The notes below the pieces were generated by a model. That model was not told where the DNA came from, ran no database searches, and saw only the letters and a list, made by a program, of their open reading frames with translations. DNA of 14,855 nucleotides from Clostridiales bacterium UBA2432 (lineage in GTDB: Bacteria; Bacillota; Clostridia; Lachnospirales; Vallitaleaceae), in the NCBI GenBank assembly GCA_002342805.1, contig DDQW01000043.1, positions 1 to 14,855 on the forward strand, in the 5' to 3' direction. Positions 1 to 6,637 of this stretch are shown here, piece after piece (position 1 is the stretch's first letter; each line of letters starts with the position of its first letter). Position numbers and translations under genes: made by a program.

Positions 1-8
1 TCACTTAT

Positions 9-25
9 GAATTATATCATAATTC
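9..25. repeat. Perfect 7-bp inverted repeat at the left edge
   Basis: GAATTAT, a 3-base centre ATC, then ATAATTC. On the minus strand it contains TGATATAAT, an extended -10-like hexamer, but I find no matching -35 at 16-18 bp. It lies beyond the terminator of the minigene at 104-187 and could be an operator or promoter core for a minus-strand gene past the left edge. Function is unknown. Confidence 0.35.
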
Positions 26-61
26 GATAGATTACGCCATATAAGTATGACTAAAAATTAA

Positions 62-105
62 AAAAAATAAAGCCTGAATCCCAGTGGAATCAATGGCTTC
101 AGGCT
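62..105 (-). terminator. Rho-independent terminator of the minigene
   Basis: AGCCTGAA (71-78) pairs perfectly with TTCAGGCT (98-105). Read on the minus strand, the stem is followed by TTATTTTTTTT. The 5' arm overlaps the TAG stop codon (104-106) of the small ORF, so the terminator sits directly on the end of the reading frame. That arrangement could mean a truncated gene with a terminator or a leader-peptide attenuator. Confidence 0.75.
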
Positions 106-187
106 ATAACAAAGTATATGTTGATGCAAAAGAGTGGAATTTCACATCTTTACCTTCTGAGTCACGTACACTTATATCGTATAACAT
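104..187 (-). CDS. 27-residue ORF resembling the N-terminus of glutathione peroxidase
   Basis: Begins MLYDISVRDSEGKDVKF and ends in STYTLL. The pattern YD-x-SVxDxxGKDV followed by an aromatic residue and LL matches the start of the glutathione peroxidase (thiol/selenol peroxidase) fold, which normally opens with IYDFxVKDxDGKxVSL and continues to the catalytic Cys/Sec near residue 35. Here TAG stops the frame at codon 28, before the catalytic residue, so peroxidase activity is not possible. The RBS AAGGGAGGTTG lies 4-5 bases before the ATG, and the -35/-10 boxes (TTTACA-N17-TATACT) are near consensus. Either it is a relic of a peroxidase gene whose expression signals survived, or a functional small protein or leader peptide. 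The homology is by eye on only about 20 residues. Confidence 0.5.
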   Translation of the reverse strand: MLYDISVRDSEGKDVKFHSFASTYTLL

Positions 188-216
188 TTTACAACCTCCC
201 TTGACTTATTAAGTTT

Positions 217-245
217 AGTATAGCACAGTCGGCAAGTTATGTAAA
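217..245 (-). promoter_or_regulatory. Sigma-A-type promoter of the minigene
   Basis: On the minus strand, TTTACA (240-245) is separated by exactly 17 bp from TATACT (217-222). The RBS and ATG of the 27-residue ORF follow about 30 bp downstream. The match is good enough to expect active transcription. Confidence 0.65.
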
Positions 246-321
246 GCTTAATTTAATTGCGCACAATTTATAATAGGACAAAATACTTACCATTTTTCTT
301 GCAAATTATCTGATTTTTCTC

Positions 322-349
322 TTTACTTTTTCTTAATGTGTGATATAAT
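322..349 (+). promoter_or_regulatory. Extended -10 promoter driving the candidate ncRNA
   Basis: TTTACT (322-327), a 16-bp spacer and TATAAT (344-349) preceded by TGA, which makes an extended -10. No ORF with an RBS follows for the next 370 bases on this strand. Confidence 0.5.
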
Positions 350-355
350 TAGTTT

Positions 356-722
356 ATAGAAGAAATTAAGAAACACTTCTTCTTACATACCCTATTCACT
401 TATTACCATTGATGAAATGTTTTAAAAGTAATTGGTATCAAGTAGTAGTATAGAAGTTGGGTATAAAAGATACCTAGTATCAAAGTAGTACAACACCAAG
501 TAATGTGTTGAAGTAGTAAAAGAATCATTGTAATATGCAATACTTTTAGAGTCGTTTATTTAGAAGTAAATTTTTAAAAGTAAATTTTAGAAGTATATGT
601 ATTAAGTAAATGTAGTATTTATGCTTTGGAAGGAATGAACAAGCAATTAGTATATGTATAATAATAAGTTGAATATGGTATGGTAAAAAGCCGATGGTTA
701 GAAATTAACGTATCGGCTTTTT
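356..722 (+). ncRNA. Candidate structured non-coding RNA with hairpin-AAGTAGTA units
   Basis: This is a gene-free stretch bounded by a promoter (322-349) and a strong terminator (685-722). It opens with a 7-bp hairpin, AGAAGAA (358-364) with TTCTTCT (377-383). Three further hairpins follow: TACCA/TGGTA (403-437), GATAC/GTATC around CTA (469-481), and CAACAC/GTGTTG (491-510). Each is followed directly or within one base by an identical AAGTAGTA (440-447, 483-490, 511-518). Alternative pairing is available, since GGGTAT (459-464) can pair with ATACCC (387-392) or ATACC (470-474). Further on, AAGTAAATTTT is repeated at 564-574 and 578-588. I do not recognise it as 6S, RNase P, SRP, tmRNA or a known riboswitch. 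The boundaries are inferred and there is no proof of transcription. Confidence 0.4.
685..722. terminator. Bidirectional terminator between GH43 and the candidate ncRNA
   Basis: AAAAAGCCGAT (685-695) pairs with ATCGGCTTTTT (712-722), and an inner GTTA/TAAC helix (697-709) caps the stem. It provides a G/C stem with a U-run in both directions. It therefore ends the minus-strand arabinanase mRNA 25 bases after its stop, and any plus-strand transcript from 350. Confidence 0.85.
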
Positions 723-747
723 ATAATGTCTAGATTTTTATTTTTAA

Positions 748-2235
748 TTAGTCCACCAAATATATCTGGCTTCCCCATAGACTTTCACCGTTATTAGCTC
801 CAACTGTAAGGGTCATTGTATTAATTTTATTGTGCTCGTCGTATTGTTTTAATGCAACTCCTGTGTATTCAACGTCACCAAGTGTAATCGTTATCTTCGC
901 ATCATCTTCTAAGGTCCACTTTCCTTCTAAGTCACCTGTTAACCGGCCATCTTCTAACAATCCAACCAGATGGGATTCCTTAACATCTGCAGATATATCT
1001 CTTCCATGATTGACAAGTTTATAGGCACCCACAATATCATTTTCTTCAAGAGCTTGTAATGTTTCTCCCGTATAACGATAAGGTGCAATGACCGGCCAGC
1101 CTTCATCATTCATAAAAAATTGATGGACGCGTATATAATGTGCTTCACCTTTTCTTGGGAATCTGGAATGAAAAAGAATAAAATATTTGTCTTCCTCTTC
1201 TTCATAATATGCTGAGTTATGTCCTGGGGATATATATCCATGAGACTTCTGCCCCACTTCACCTTGGATGTGTTCAAATTCAAAGTTTCCTAAAAGTTTA
1301 TGTCCATAGGGTGCATAGGCCGGATCATAAAAGATCTGTCCCTCGACTCCCTTGGCTTCAATCATATCTTGACCTTGGCTATCAAGGTAAGGACCATCCG
1401 GTGTCTTTGATCTCGCAACCCGAATATTATAGCCACCATTGGCATCAAGACCACCATAGGATAAGAATAAGTAGTAGTACTCTGTATCTGGGCTATATAA
1501 AATATATGGACCTTCAATTCGAGCATGGTAATCACCTAGTAACTTCTGACCATATCCTTGACCTTTTACAGGAAAACCTGTCTCTGAATCCATCTCTAAT
1601 ATAAAGATACCGCCCGAATAGGACCCATAAACCATCCAAAGCTTACCTGTATGGTCATAAAAAGTGTGGGGATCAATGGCATTGGGATGATGATTGGCAT
1701 TATATGGGCTTCCGTCATTACTTTCTCCGCTCATACCGGATTTTAAGAATATACCTAAATCTTCATATGGACCTTCGATATTGTCTGACTTGGCGACTCC
1801 CATTGCTGATAAAGGCGAATCGCCTCGACAGGCATTATAATAGAAGTAAAATTGACCGTCGTCTAATTGCTCAACATCCGCTGCCCAAAATGTATCTGTT
1901 TGAGCCCAGGTCAAAGCTTCTTCTAATGTATTCTTTGCATCCGGAAAAAGTTTATTCCCTGCAACACTTCGAGTTATTTGTTCGAAGTTCATCAAATCTT
2001 GGGACTTTGCTGAAGCTAAATGGGATCCAAAAATATAATAGGTATCTTCTACTTTAACCACTGATGGATCATGTACCGAGACTTCAGCAAATTCAATCTC
2101 TTTTTCTTCTCTTACTTCACCCGTTTTTGCCATATTAAGAAGCTCTTCTCGATCCATTGACTTTGACCTTGTGCATCCCATAAGCAACAATCCCCCCAAT
2201 ACGAAAACAAACATTACCTTCAACTTAGTCAACAT
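748..2235 (-). CDS. abn2: GH43 arabinan endo-1,5-alpha-L-arabinosidase, lipoprotein (Abn2-like)
   Basis: Secreted enzyme that cuts alpha-1,5-arabinan, the side chain of pectin, into arabino-oligosaccharides. Residues 1-21 are a lipoprotein signal with lipobox LLMGC, predicting a Cys21 lipid anchor on the outer face of the membrane. The five-bladed GH43 propeller follows (about 50-385): general base D56 in VHDPS, pKa modulator D189 in AIDPHTF, acid E241 in RIEGPY, and H339 in SPGHNS, which holds the calcium ion in this family. Residues ~388-495 form the C-terminal beta domain seen in long-form arabinanases (GAYKLVNHGRDIS). At 495 aa it is close to Bacillus subtilis Abn2 (YxiA), which it resembles along most of its length from memory. 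The RBS AAAGGAGA sits well before the ATG. It is monocistronic, with its own promoter (2280-2308) and terminator (685-722). Confidence 0.93.
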   Translation of the reverse strand: MLTKLKVMFVFVLGGLLLMGCTRSKSMDREELLNMAKTGEVREEKEIEFAEVSVHDPSVVKVEDTYYIFGSHLASAKSQDLMNFEQITRSVAGNKLFPDAKNTLEEALTWAQTDTFWAADVEQLDDGQFYFYYNACRGDSPLSAMGVAKSDNIEGPYEDLGIFLKSGMSGESNDGSPYNANHHPNAIDPHTFYDHTGKLWMVYGSYSGGIFILEMDSETGFPVKGQGYGQKLLGDYHARIEGPYILYSPDTEYYYLFLSYGGLDANGGYNIRVARSKTPDGPYLDSQGQDMIEAKGVEGQIFYDPAYAPYGHKLLGNFEFEHIQGEVGQKSHGYISPGHNSAYYEEEEDKYFILFHSRFPRKGEAHYIRVHQFFMNDEGWPVIAPYRYTGETLQALEENDIVGAYKLVNHGRDISADVKESHLVGLLEDGRLTGDLEGKWTLEDDAKITITLGDVEYTGVALKQYDEHNKINTMTLTVGANNGESLWGSQIYLVD

Positions 2236-2279
2236 ACCTATCTCCTTTTTTGATATTTTACTTTAGTTTTAATTAAATT

Positions 2280-2308
2280 ATTTTAACATTATAAAAAGTA
2301 ACTGTCAA
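2280..2308 (-). promoter_or_regulatory. Promoter of the GH43 arabinanase gene
   Basis: TTGACA (2303-2308), a 17-bp spacer and TAAAAT (2280-2285) on the minus strand, about 45 bp before the start codon. The -35 is perfect and the -10 matches 5 of 6. It lies downstream of the terminator of the previous operon, so the gene is an independent unit. I saw no clear cre site. Confidence 0.75.
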
Positions 2309-2338
2309 CAGGCTTGTCTTTATACAACATAAAAGGAC

Positions 2339-2366
2339 AAAAAATCCGGTAGCATAAGCTACCGGA
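2339..2366 (-). terminator. Terminator of the rubredoxin/ferredoxin/rubrerythrin operon
   Basis: On the minus strand, TCCGGTAGC, loop TTAT and GCTACCGGA form a perfect 9-bp stem, followed by TTTTTTG. It lies about 37 bp after the rubrerythrin stop codon. Confidence 0.9.
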
Positions 2367-2402
2367 CCCTATAATCGTTATATTTAGTTTTCATGAATAC
2401 AA

Positions 2403-2948
2403 TTAGAAATTTTCGCTTCGTTGTTCAAAGTAACTTTGCTCATAACCACATAACGGACATACTTTTGGTGCTTTTTTGCCCATGACGAGATGGCCACAGA
2501 CACGACATTCCCACATGATTTCTTCGCTTTTTTCAAATACTTGTTGCATTTCAACATCATTAAGAAGTTTACGATAACGGTCTTCATGAGCGTTTTCAAT
2601 AGCTGCTACTCTTCTAAACTTAGCCGCTAACGACTTAAATCCTTCTTCTTCTGCATCTTTTGCAAAGGTTTCATACATATCTGTCCACTCATAATTTTCG
2701 CCTTCAGCTGCAGCTAATAAGTTTTCAGCTGTTGATCCTAAATGACCTAATTCTTCAAACCATATTCTTGCATGCTCTTGTTCGTTACGGGCTGTTTTTA
2801 AGAAAAGATCTGCAATTTGCTCATAACCTTCTTGTTGTGCAATTCTTGCAAAATATGTGTACTTATTTCGCGCTTGGCTCTCACCTGAAAAAGCATCCAT
2901 TAAGTTTTTTTCCGTTTTTGTTCCTGCGTATTTGTTTTCTTCTGCCAT
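2403..2948 (-). CDS. rbr: Rubrerythrin from an internal start (nested in the fusion frame)
   Basis: Reduces hydrogen peroxide to water with electrons from rubredoxin or NADH-dependent partners, and protects anaerobes from oxygen. An internal start at 2948 (MAEENKYAGT) has its own AAGGAG eight bases upstream, and the ATG six bases earlier is too close to that RBS. The 181-residue product has the usual rubrerythrin length. In this numbering the diiron ligands appear in GESQAR (E22), NEQEHA (E56, H59) and AIENAHED (E118, H121). The C-terminal rubredoxin site is C148-RV-C151 and C164-PL-C167. Because the RBS and start are intact, a stand-alone rubrerythrin is probably made in addition to, or instead of, the 351-residue fusion. 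Relative amounts cannot be read from the sequence. Confidence 0.85.
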   Translation of the reverse strand: MAEENKYAGTKTEKNLMDAFSGESQARNKYTYFARIAQQEGYEQIADLFLKTARNEQEHARIWFEELGHLGSTAENLLAAAEGENYEWTDMYETFAKDAEEEGFKSLAAKFRRVAAIENAHEDRYRKLLNDVEMQQVFEKSEEIMWECRVCGHLVMGKKAPKVCPLCGYEQSYFEQRSENF

Positions 2949-3458
2949 GATCATATCTCCTTCATTTTTACTTGTTTTTAATACATTCAGCAATTGCCGA
3001 ACCGTTTCTTTAGGAAAATCATCCGATTGATTGGTGTCTAGAATTTTTTGCAAAAGTTCTCGCGTGTTTTCACTTTGAGGTGTCATGAATCCCGCTTCAC
3101 GTACAAGGTCTTCAGCCATAATACGATTAGATTGACTCACGGCTTTGGCCAATTGTTGAATAACTGAATCCTCAGTGCTTTGAACAATTGTCTCCGCAAT
3201 ACGTTCTTGTTTTGTTTTGCTTTCTGCCAAGTCAAGAAGCGCCTCAACCACCTTGTCTTCTTTCACTTGTTGTGGCGGATATTCCTCCGGAACAAGTGAA
3301 ATCGCATGTGACGGACAGGCATCAACACATAAGCGACATCCATCTAAACATTTTTCGGGATCAATTTGACCGGTTTCTGTATCTGTTGCGCCAGTTGGAC
3401 AGACATATAAACACAAACAATCTTTGGTACATAATCGTATATTTCGAACTGCATGCAT
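2403..3458 (-). CDS. Ferredoxin-type 4Fe-4S protein fused in frame to rubrerythrin
   Basis: One 351-residue frame without a stop. Residues 1-50 hold two cysteine clusters: C10, C14, C16, C20-P and C37, C41, C44, C48-P, as expected for a pair of 4Fe-4S centres with slightly unusual spacing. Residues 65-165 are helical and charged, with no family I can name. Residues 171-351 are a complete rubrerythrin: a four-helix diiron domain and a C-terminal rubredoxin centre. Such 4Fe-4S proteins and rubrerythrin are normally encoded separately. Here the junction codons read AAT GAA GGA GAT ATG ATC ATG, so a single base change (GAA to TAA) would restore a stop just before the RBS. The start is coupled to the upstream gene through TAATG (shared base 3458), with GGGGGAGAG as RBS. 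The full-length product would be a ferredoxin-linked peroxide reductase in the cytoplasm; the nested start is listed separately. Confidence 0.8.
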   Translation of the reverse strand: MHAVRNIRLCTKDCLCLYVCPTGATDTETGQIDPEKCLDGCRLCVDACPSHAISLVPEEYPPQQVKEDKVVEALLDLAESKTKQERIAETIVQSTEDSVIQQLAKAVSQSNRIMAEDLVREAGFMTPQSENTRELLQKILDTNQSDDFPKETVRQLLNVLKTSKNEGDMIMAEENKYAGTKTEKNLMDAFSGESQARNKYTYFARIAQQEGYEQIADLFLKTARNEQEHARIWFEELGHLGSTAENLLAAAEGENYEWTDMYETFAKDAEEEGFKSLAAKFRRVAAIENAHEDRYRKLLNDVEMQQVFEKSEEIMWECRVCGHLVMGKKAPKVCPLCGYEQSYFEQRSENF

Positions 3459-4114
3459 TATACTCTCCCCCTTTGCACTTCCATCAGCTTCATGCTTGGT
3501 ACTTTACATACCGGACAGATATCTGGTGGAGTGTCATTAATCGATAAAAAACCACAAATCTCACATACATATACATTGGTACTTTCCAGTAATGCCTGCT
3601 CTTGCTTTTCATAACGCACATAAACTGAATTCAAGATTTTACTTACCTTTTCACTCCATGTAAGCGCTCGAAGGGCTCCACGATCTGCTTCTTGGCCAGC
3701 AATCTTAGTCGCTACTGCAAATTTTGTGCCTAAATCTTCTTGCAAAAGCGCTTTAATTACATCAAATGAATCACCTTCAACCTTTTCACTCACACTTTTA
3801 TAATACTCAGACAATTGGGTGAAAAGTTCCGATTCTTTTGGTAAATATTGTTTTTCACATCCTTTTGCTAGATTTGAAAAAACAACACTTAACTGTGCAT
3901 TAGATAATTCAGGTGCTAATTTTGTTGATGATTGAAAGGATACTTGTGCTGTTTGGTCTTTTTTGCTTACATAAGTTTGTTCATCATTCTGTTTTTCTTC
4001 CTGTAGCTCAAACTCTTCCTTAGAAGCTCCGCATAAAGGACAGGAAAAATCATCAGGGATTTCTAAAGCTTCATCATAAATATAACCACATACAGTACAT
4101 ACATATTTTTGCAT
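3458..4114 (-). CDS. Double-rubredoxin protein with a central helical domain
   Basis: 218 residues from the ATG at 4114, chosen because GGGAGGTG stands just before it. The 16-codon longer reading runs through the promoter and lacks an RBS. Residues 1-36 are a short-loop rubredoxin (C6, C9, C25-PL-C28) of the compact rubrerythrin-tail type, not the classical ~52-residue type. Residues ~65-175 are helical, resembling a rubrerythrin or ferritin-like bundle, but I cannot find the ExxH iron ligands, so this part probably lost its diiron centre. Residues 182-205 are a second rubredoxin knuckle (C184, C187, C200-PV-C203). The protein is likely a cytoplasmic electron carrier feeding the rubrerythrin encoded next. 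The stop codon overlaps the next start (TAATG), indicating translational coupling. The specific partner is inferred. Confidence 0.8.
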   Translation of the reverse strand: MQKYVCTVCGYIYDEALEIPDDFSCPLCGASKEEFELQEEKQNDEQTYVSKKDQTAQVSFQSSTKLAPELSNAQLSVVFSNLAKGCEKQYLPKESELFTQLSEYYKSVSEKVEGDSFDVIKALLQEDLGTKFAVATKIAGQEADRGALRALTWSEKVSKILNSVYVRYEKQEQALLESTNVYVCEICGFLSINDTPPDICPVCKVPSMKLMEVQRGRV

Positions 4115-4133
4115 CTTACACCTCCCACTTTCT

Positions 4134-4162
4134 ATTTTAATCGTTTTATGAAAAATTATCAA
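4134..4162 (-). promoter_or_regulatory. Promoter of the peroxide-defence operon
   Basis: TTGATA (4157-4162), a 17-bp spacer and TAAAAT (4134-4139) on the minus strand, about 20 bp before the chosen start at 4114. Its position inside the longest open frame argues against any start further upstream. Confidence 0.65.
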
Positions 4163-4170
4163 GACTTAAT

Positions 4171-4185
4171 TTATAATTATTCTCT
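4171..4185. promoter_or_regulatory. Possible PerR box upstream of the rubrerythrin operon
   Basis: TTATAATTATTCTCT matches the PerR consensus TTATAATNATTATAA at 11 of 14 fixed positions: one half-site is perfect, the other degenerate. It lies 8 bp upstream of the -35. PerR control of rubrerythrin genes is well known in Clostridium. AT-rich DNA gives chance matches, so this is tentative. Confidence 0.3.
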
Positions 4186-4193
4186 TTTTGTAA

Positions 4194-4871
4194 TCATTTC
4201 AAAAACTCATCCACTTTTTTATTAAAGACTTCATGTTCCTTATTGGCAATAAAGTGATTACCCTCGATGAATTCTAGGAAGGCATTGGGAAGGGATGCGT
4301 AAATTAATTCTGTATGTTCCTTTTTTATCATATCCTTTGTCCCCACTATGACTAGCGTTTTGACTTGAATAGAGGCTAGCTCACTCGGATTCACATTGGG
4401 GTCATTGACCATTAATTCGAACAGTTCTATCCTTTGCTCAGCTTTTTTGCTGATTGGGGCAAATAAGTGTAGCAGTTTGTATATACCCGTGATAGGGAGC
4501 TGATAAATAGCTTTTACCCCACTGGGATTAAGATTTGAACCATTGAGAATGAGGCGATTGACACACTGGGGATATTTTAAGGCAAAAAGCATAGCGATGT
4601 TTCCACCATCTGAAAAGCCTAGAATATGTGCTTTTTCTATCTGATGGTCTTGAAAAAAATCATATAAGTCATCGGCAAACTGACGAATGGTAAATGGAAC
4701 TTGCCCACGAGGACTTTTCCCATGGCCACGGGTATCAATAGCAATCACTCGATAGGTGTGTTTAAAATATTCGATCTGGTGCGTAAAATATGTTAGGTCT
4801 TCTCCGTTTCCATGGAGTAAAACAAGGGGTAGACCCCTTCCAACATCGACATAGTTTAGATTAATCTCCAT
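4194..4871 (-). CDS. Alpha/beta hydrolase
   Basis: Cytoplasmic serine hydrolase of the alpha/beta fold; substrate not recognisable. The oxyanion motif is LLHGNGED (residues 18-25), the nucleophile elbow GFSDGG gives S87, the acid is D180 in GTKD, and the base is H206 in EGNHFIA. The whole triad is present, so it should be active. At 225 residues it is a minimal member with a short lid between strands 6 and 7. Its ATG lies inside the end of the preceding gene (11-bp overlap, 4861-4871), so it is translationally coupled to the TPR-hydrolase. It has no signal peptide. No clear terminator follows before the next promoter at 4162, so some read-through into the rubrerythrin operon is possible. Confidence 0.85.
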   Translation of the reverse strand: MEINLNYVDVGRGLPLVLLHGNGEDLTYFTHQIEYFKHTYRVIAIDTRGHGKSPRGQVPFTIRQFADDLYDFFQDHQIEKAHILGFSDGGNIAMLFALKYPQCVNRLILNGSNLNPSGVKAIYQLPITGIYKLLHLFAPISKKAEQRIELFELMVNDPNVNPSELASIQVKTLVIVGTKDMIKKEHTELIYASLPNAFLEFIEGNHFIANKEHEVFNKKVDEFLK

Positions 4872-5778
4872 CTTCCATCTCCAAAAGTTGCTTAACTATA
4901 CGGTCATGACCTTCGGGTAACTCATGGCCTAATCCATCAATCCATTGTTTTCTCACGTCAACACCTTGTTCTTTTAGATGTAGATAGAGTGCTTGACTTC
5001 GTTCAAAGCAATCCTCATCTTCTCTTCCGCAAATGATAAGGACTTTAGTCTTCAACTCTTTTACTTTTGTCGTCAATGTCTCTAGTGAATCATCAATCAT
5101 CGGAATCCATGGTGACTGCAATATAATTGTATTGCAGGGAAAATCATAGTCTAAGATAGCTTTTAGAATAACATTGCATCCTGATGAAAATCCACATAAG
5201 CCGGACTCTTGATAATCAGACCATTCTACTGCATCAATTACTTTTTTTAGTTGGGTGGAACCTGTCCCTTCATCTTCCCATCGATAAATTCCACAAGAAT
5301 CAATTTCCTCAGATTGGACATATTCGACTTGATATCCCAGTTTCTCTAAAAAGGCCCAGTCTTCTTGACTGTCCTTGATACTTTGTTGATTGCCATGTAG
5401 GGCTAAAATCAGGCGTTCCTTTTTCTTTTCATTCCATGTGGATAAAGTCTGTGTATTTTCCATTGCCATATGATAGCGCTTATCGGAGATTTGTTTAGCT
5501 GTTTTAAAACGGTCGGTGTCTCTGATGGAGTCTAAGTCCTCATCTTCCAAAACTTCCGGTCGATACCAAAGCTCTTTGCCTATAATTGCTTCCTCTAGAT
5601 AGTGAAGCGCTTCGTCTGGTTGATCATCTAAAGCAGCTAGACAATAGAGATAGTTATAATACTGAGAACTTAAGGTATCAAAATCTTGTTTATGTAATTG
5701 CAGATAATCATAGGCCTCGTGAATTCCTTGATTATCAAGTAGCTCAAGGGTTTTGTTAAGTATTTTATTCTCTGTCAT
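4861..5778 (-). CDS. TPR-like domain fused to an alpha/beta hydrolase
   Basis: 305 residues. The first ~105 are helical with TPR-like periodicity (QYYNYLYCLAALDDQPDEALHYLEEAI), matching the tetratricopeptide domains found ahead of some hydrolases. From residue ~120 an alpha/beta hydrolase core follows: ILALHGN (125-130), nucleophile S198 in GFSSG, acid D254 in GRED and H285 in GLGHELPEG. The triad is complete. The ending DGLGHELP resembles dienelactone-hydrolase and phospholipase/carboxylesterase-like enzymes, but the substrate is unknown. The N-terminal repeats suggest a protein partner. RBS AAAGGAGG lies five bases before the ATG. It sits 16 bp after the phosphoesterase gene and overlaps the next hydrolase by 11 bp. 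No signal peptide. Confidence 0.8.
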   Translation of the reverse strand: MTENKILNKTLELLDNQGIHEAYDYLQLHKQDFDTLSSQYYNYLYCLAALDDQPDEALHYLEEAIIGKELWYRPEVLEDEDLDSIRDTDRFKTAKQISDKRYHMAMENTQTLSTWNEKKKERLILALHGNQQSIKDSQEDWAFLEKLGYQVEYVQSEEIDSCGIYRWEDEGTGSTQLKKVIDAVEWSDYQESGLCGFSSGCNVILKAILDYDFPCNTIILQSPWIPMIDDSLETLTTKVKELKTKVLIICGREDEDCFERSQALYLHLKEQGVDVRKQWIDGLGHELPEGHDRIVKQLLEMEDGD

Positions 5779-5794
5779 TGTTGCCTCCTTTACA

Positions 5795-6637
5795 TTACTG
5801 ATAAATTTTCAAAGTGATAATCACGAGTTCCGGTCGATTGTTGACGCGGAGAGGTATAATACTGTTTCCTAGTCCTCGGCTGACCACCATCTTTGTGTTT
5901 TTTCTCTCATATAAACCTTGTGAATACTTTGGAAAAAGTCCTTGATCCGGTGCGACCAGACCTCCAATAAAGGGTAAACGTACTTGTCCCCCATGTGCAT
6001 GTCCGGATAAGATTAGATCGATATCATTTTTTAAATAGGCACCAAACAATTCCGGTCGATGTGACAATAAAACCATATAGTCCTTGTCATTACTCACTAT
6101 CGTTTTCAGTTTCTCATCCATTTGTCTTGCATTTCCGGTCATATTGTCAGGATCTGCTACATTAGGATCGTTAACACCCAATAAATGTATGACATCCGTG
6201 TCACGTTTAACGGGAATACTTTCGTCATCTAATATAGTTACACCTGCTTCAATCATTTGTCGCCTCAACTCGCCATAACGATGAGATCGCGCCTCATGAT
6301 TGCCGGTAACGTAGTATACCGGTGCTATTTTAATAGCTCCGTTAATAAATTTCATGGCTTTTGCAAGGTCCGTTCGGTTGGAGTCAATCAAATCTCCTGT
6401 AACTGCAATAATATCCGGTGATGCACTTTTGATGTCTTCAAGAAGATCCGCTTGGCGATTTCCAAAACTGGCATTATGCAAATCAGATACTTGAACAATG
6501 GTAAATCCGTTAAAATTATCAGGTATTTTTTCACTATGAATGTTTATATATGTCGATTGTATGGACGTATTCCCCCAATGTAACCAGATGGCAATGATTA
6601 TAAGAGCAACGAATACAATCCCTATCTTTTTATTCAT
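5795..6637 (-). CDS. Membrane-anchored metallophosphoesterase (YkuE/YaeI type)
   Basis: 280 residues. Residues ~4-21 form one hydrophobic N-terminal segment, probably an uncleaved anchor with the enzyme outside. The calcineurin-like dimetal motifs are in order: D52-x-H54 in SDLHN, D82 in GDLID, N113-H114 in GNHE, H193 in LSHRP, and H213-x-H215 in GHAHGGQ. The ending GGLVAPDQGLFPKYSQGLY is typical of YkuE/YaeI/LpxH-like phosphoesterases, which act on membrane phospholipid derivatives or other phosphoesters. The start overlaps the end of the YdbC-like gene by 8 bp, so translation is coupled. Exact substrate unknown. Confidence 0.88.
   Translation of the reverse strand: MNKKIGIVFVALIIIAIWLHWGNTSIQSTYINIHSEKIPDNFNGFTIVQVSDLHNASFGNRQADLLEDIKSASPDIIAVTGDLIDSNRTDLAKAMKFINGAIKIAPVYYVTGNHEARSHRYGELRRQMIEAGVTILDDESIPVKRDTDVIHLLGVNDPNVADPDNMTGNARQMDEKLKTIVSNDKDYMVLLSHRPELFGAYLKNDIDLILSGHAHGGQVRLPFIGGLVAPDQGLFPKYSQGLYERKNTKMVVSRGLGNSIIPLRVNNRPELVIITLKIYQ

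Noticed and set aside
481..518. AAGTAGTA repeats as a short CRISPR array
   Set aside because: Repeats are only 8 bases with spacing of 43 and 28, far too short and irregular for a CRISPR array.
635..661. Eight-codon ORF MNKQLVYV in the candidate ncRNA
   Set aside because: The purine-rich stretch touches the ATG, so spacing is too short for an RBS, and the peptide is trivial.
1209..1604. 131-residue plus-strand ORF
   Set aside because: Shadow of the GH43 gene, without RBS and with no family resemblance.
4115..4162. 16-codon N-terminal extension of the double-rubredoxin protein
   Set aside because: It coincides with the -35/-10 promoter and lacks an RBS, while the ATG at 4114 has a strong one.
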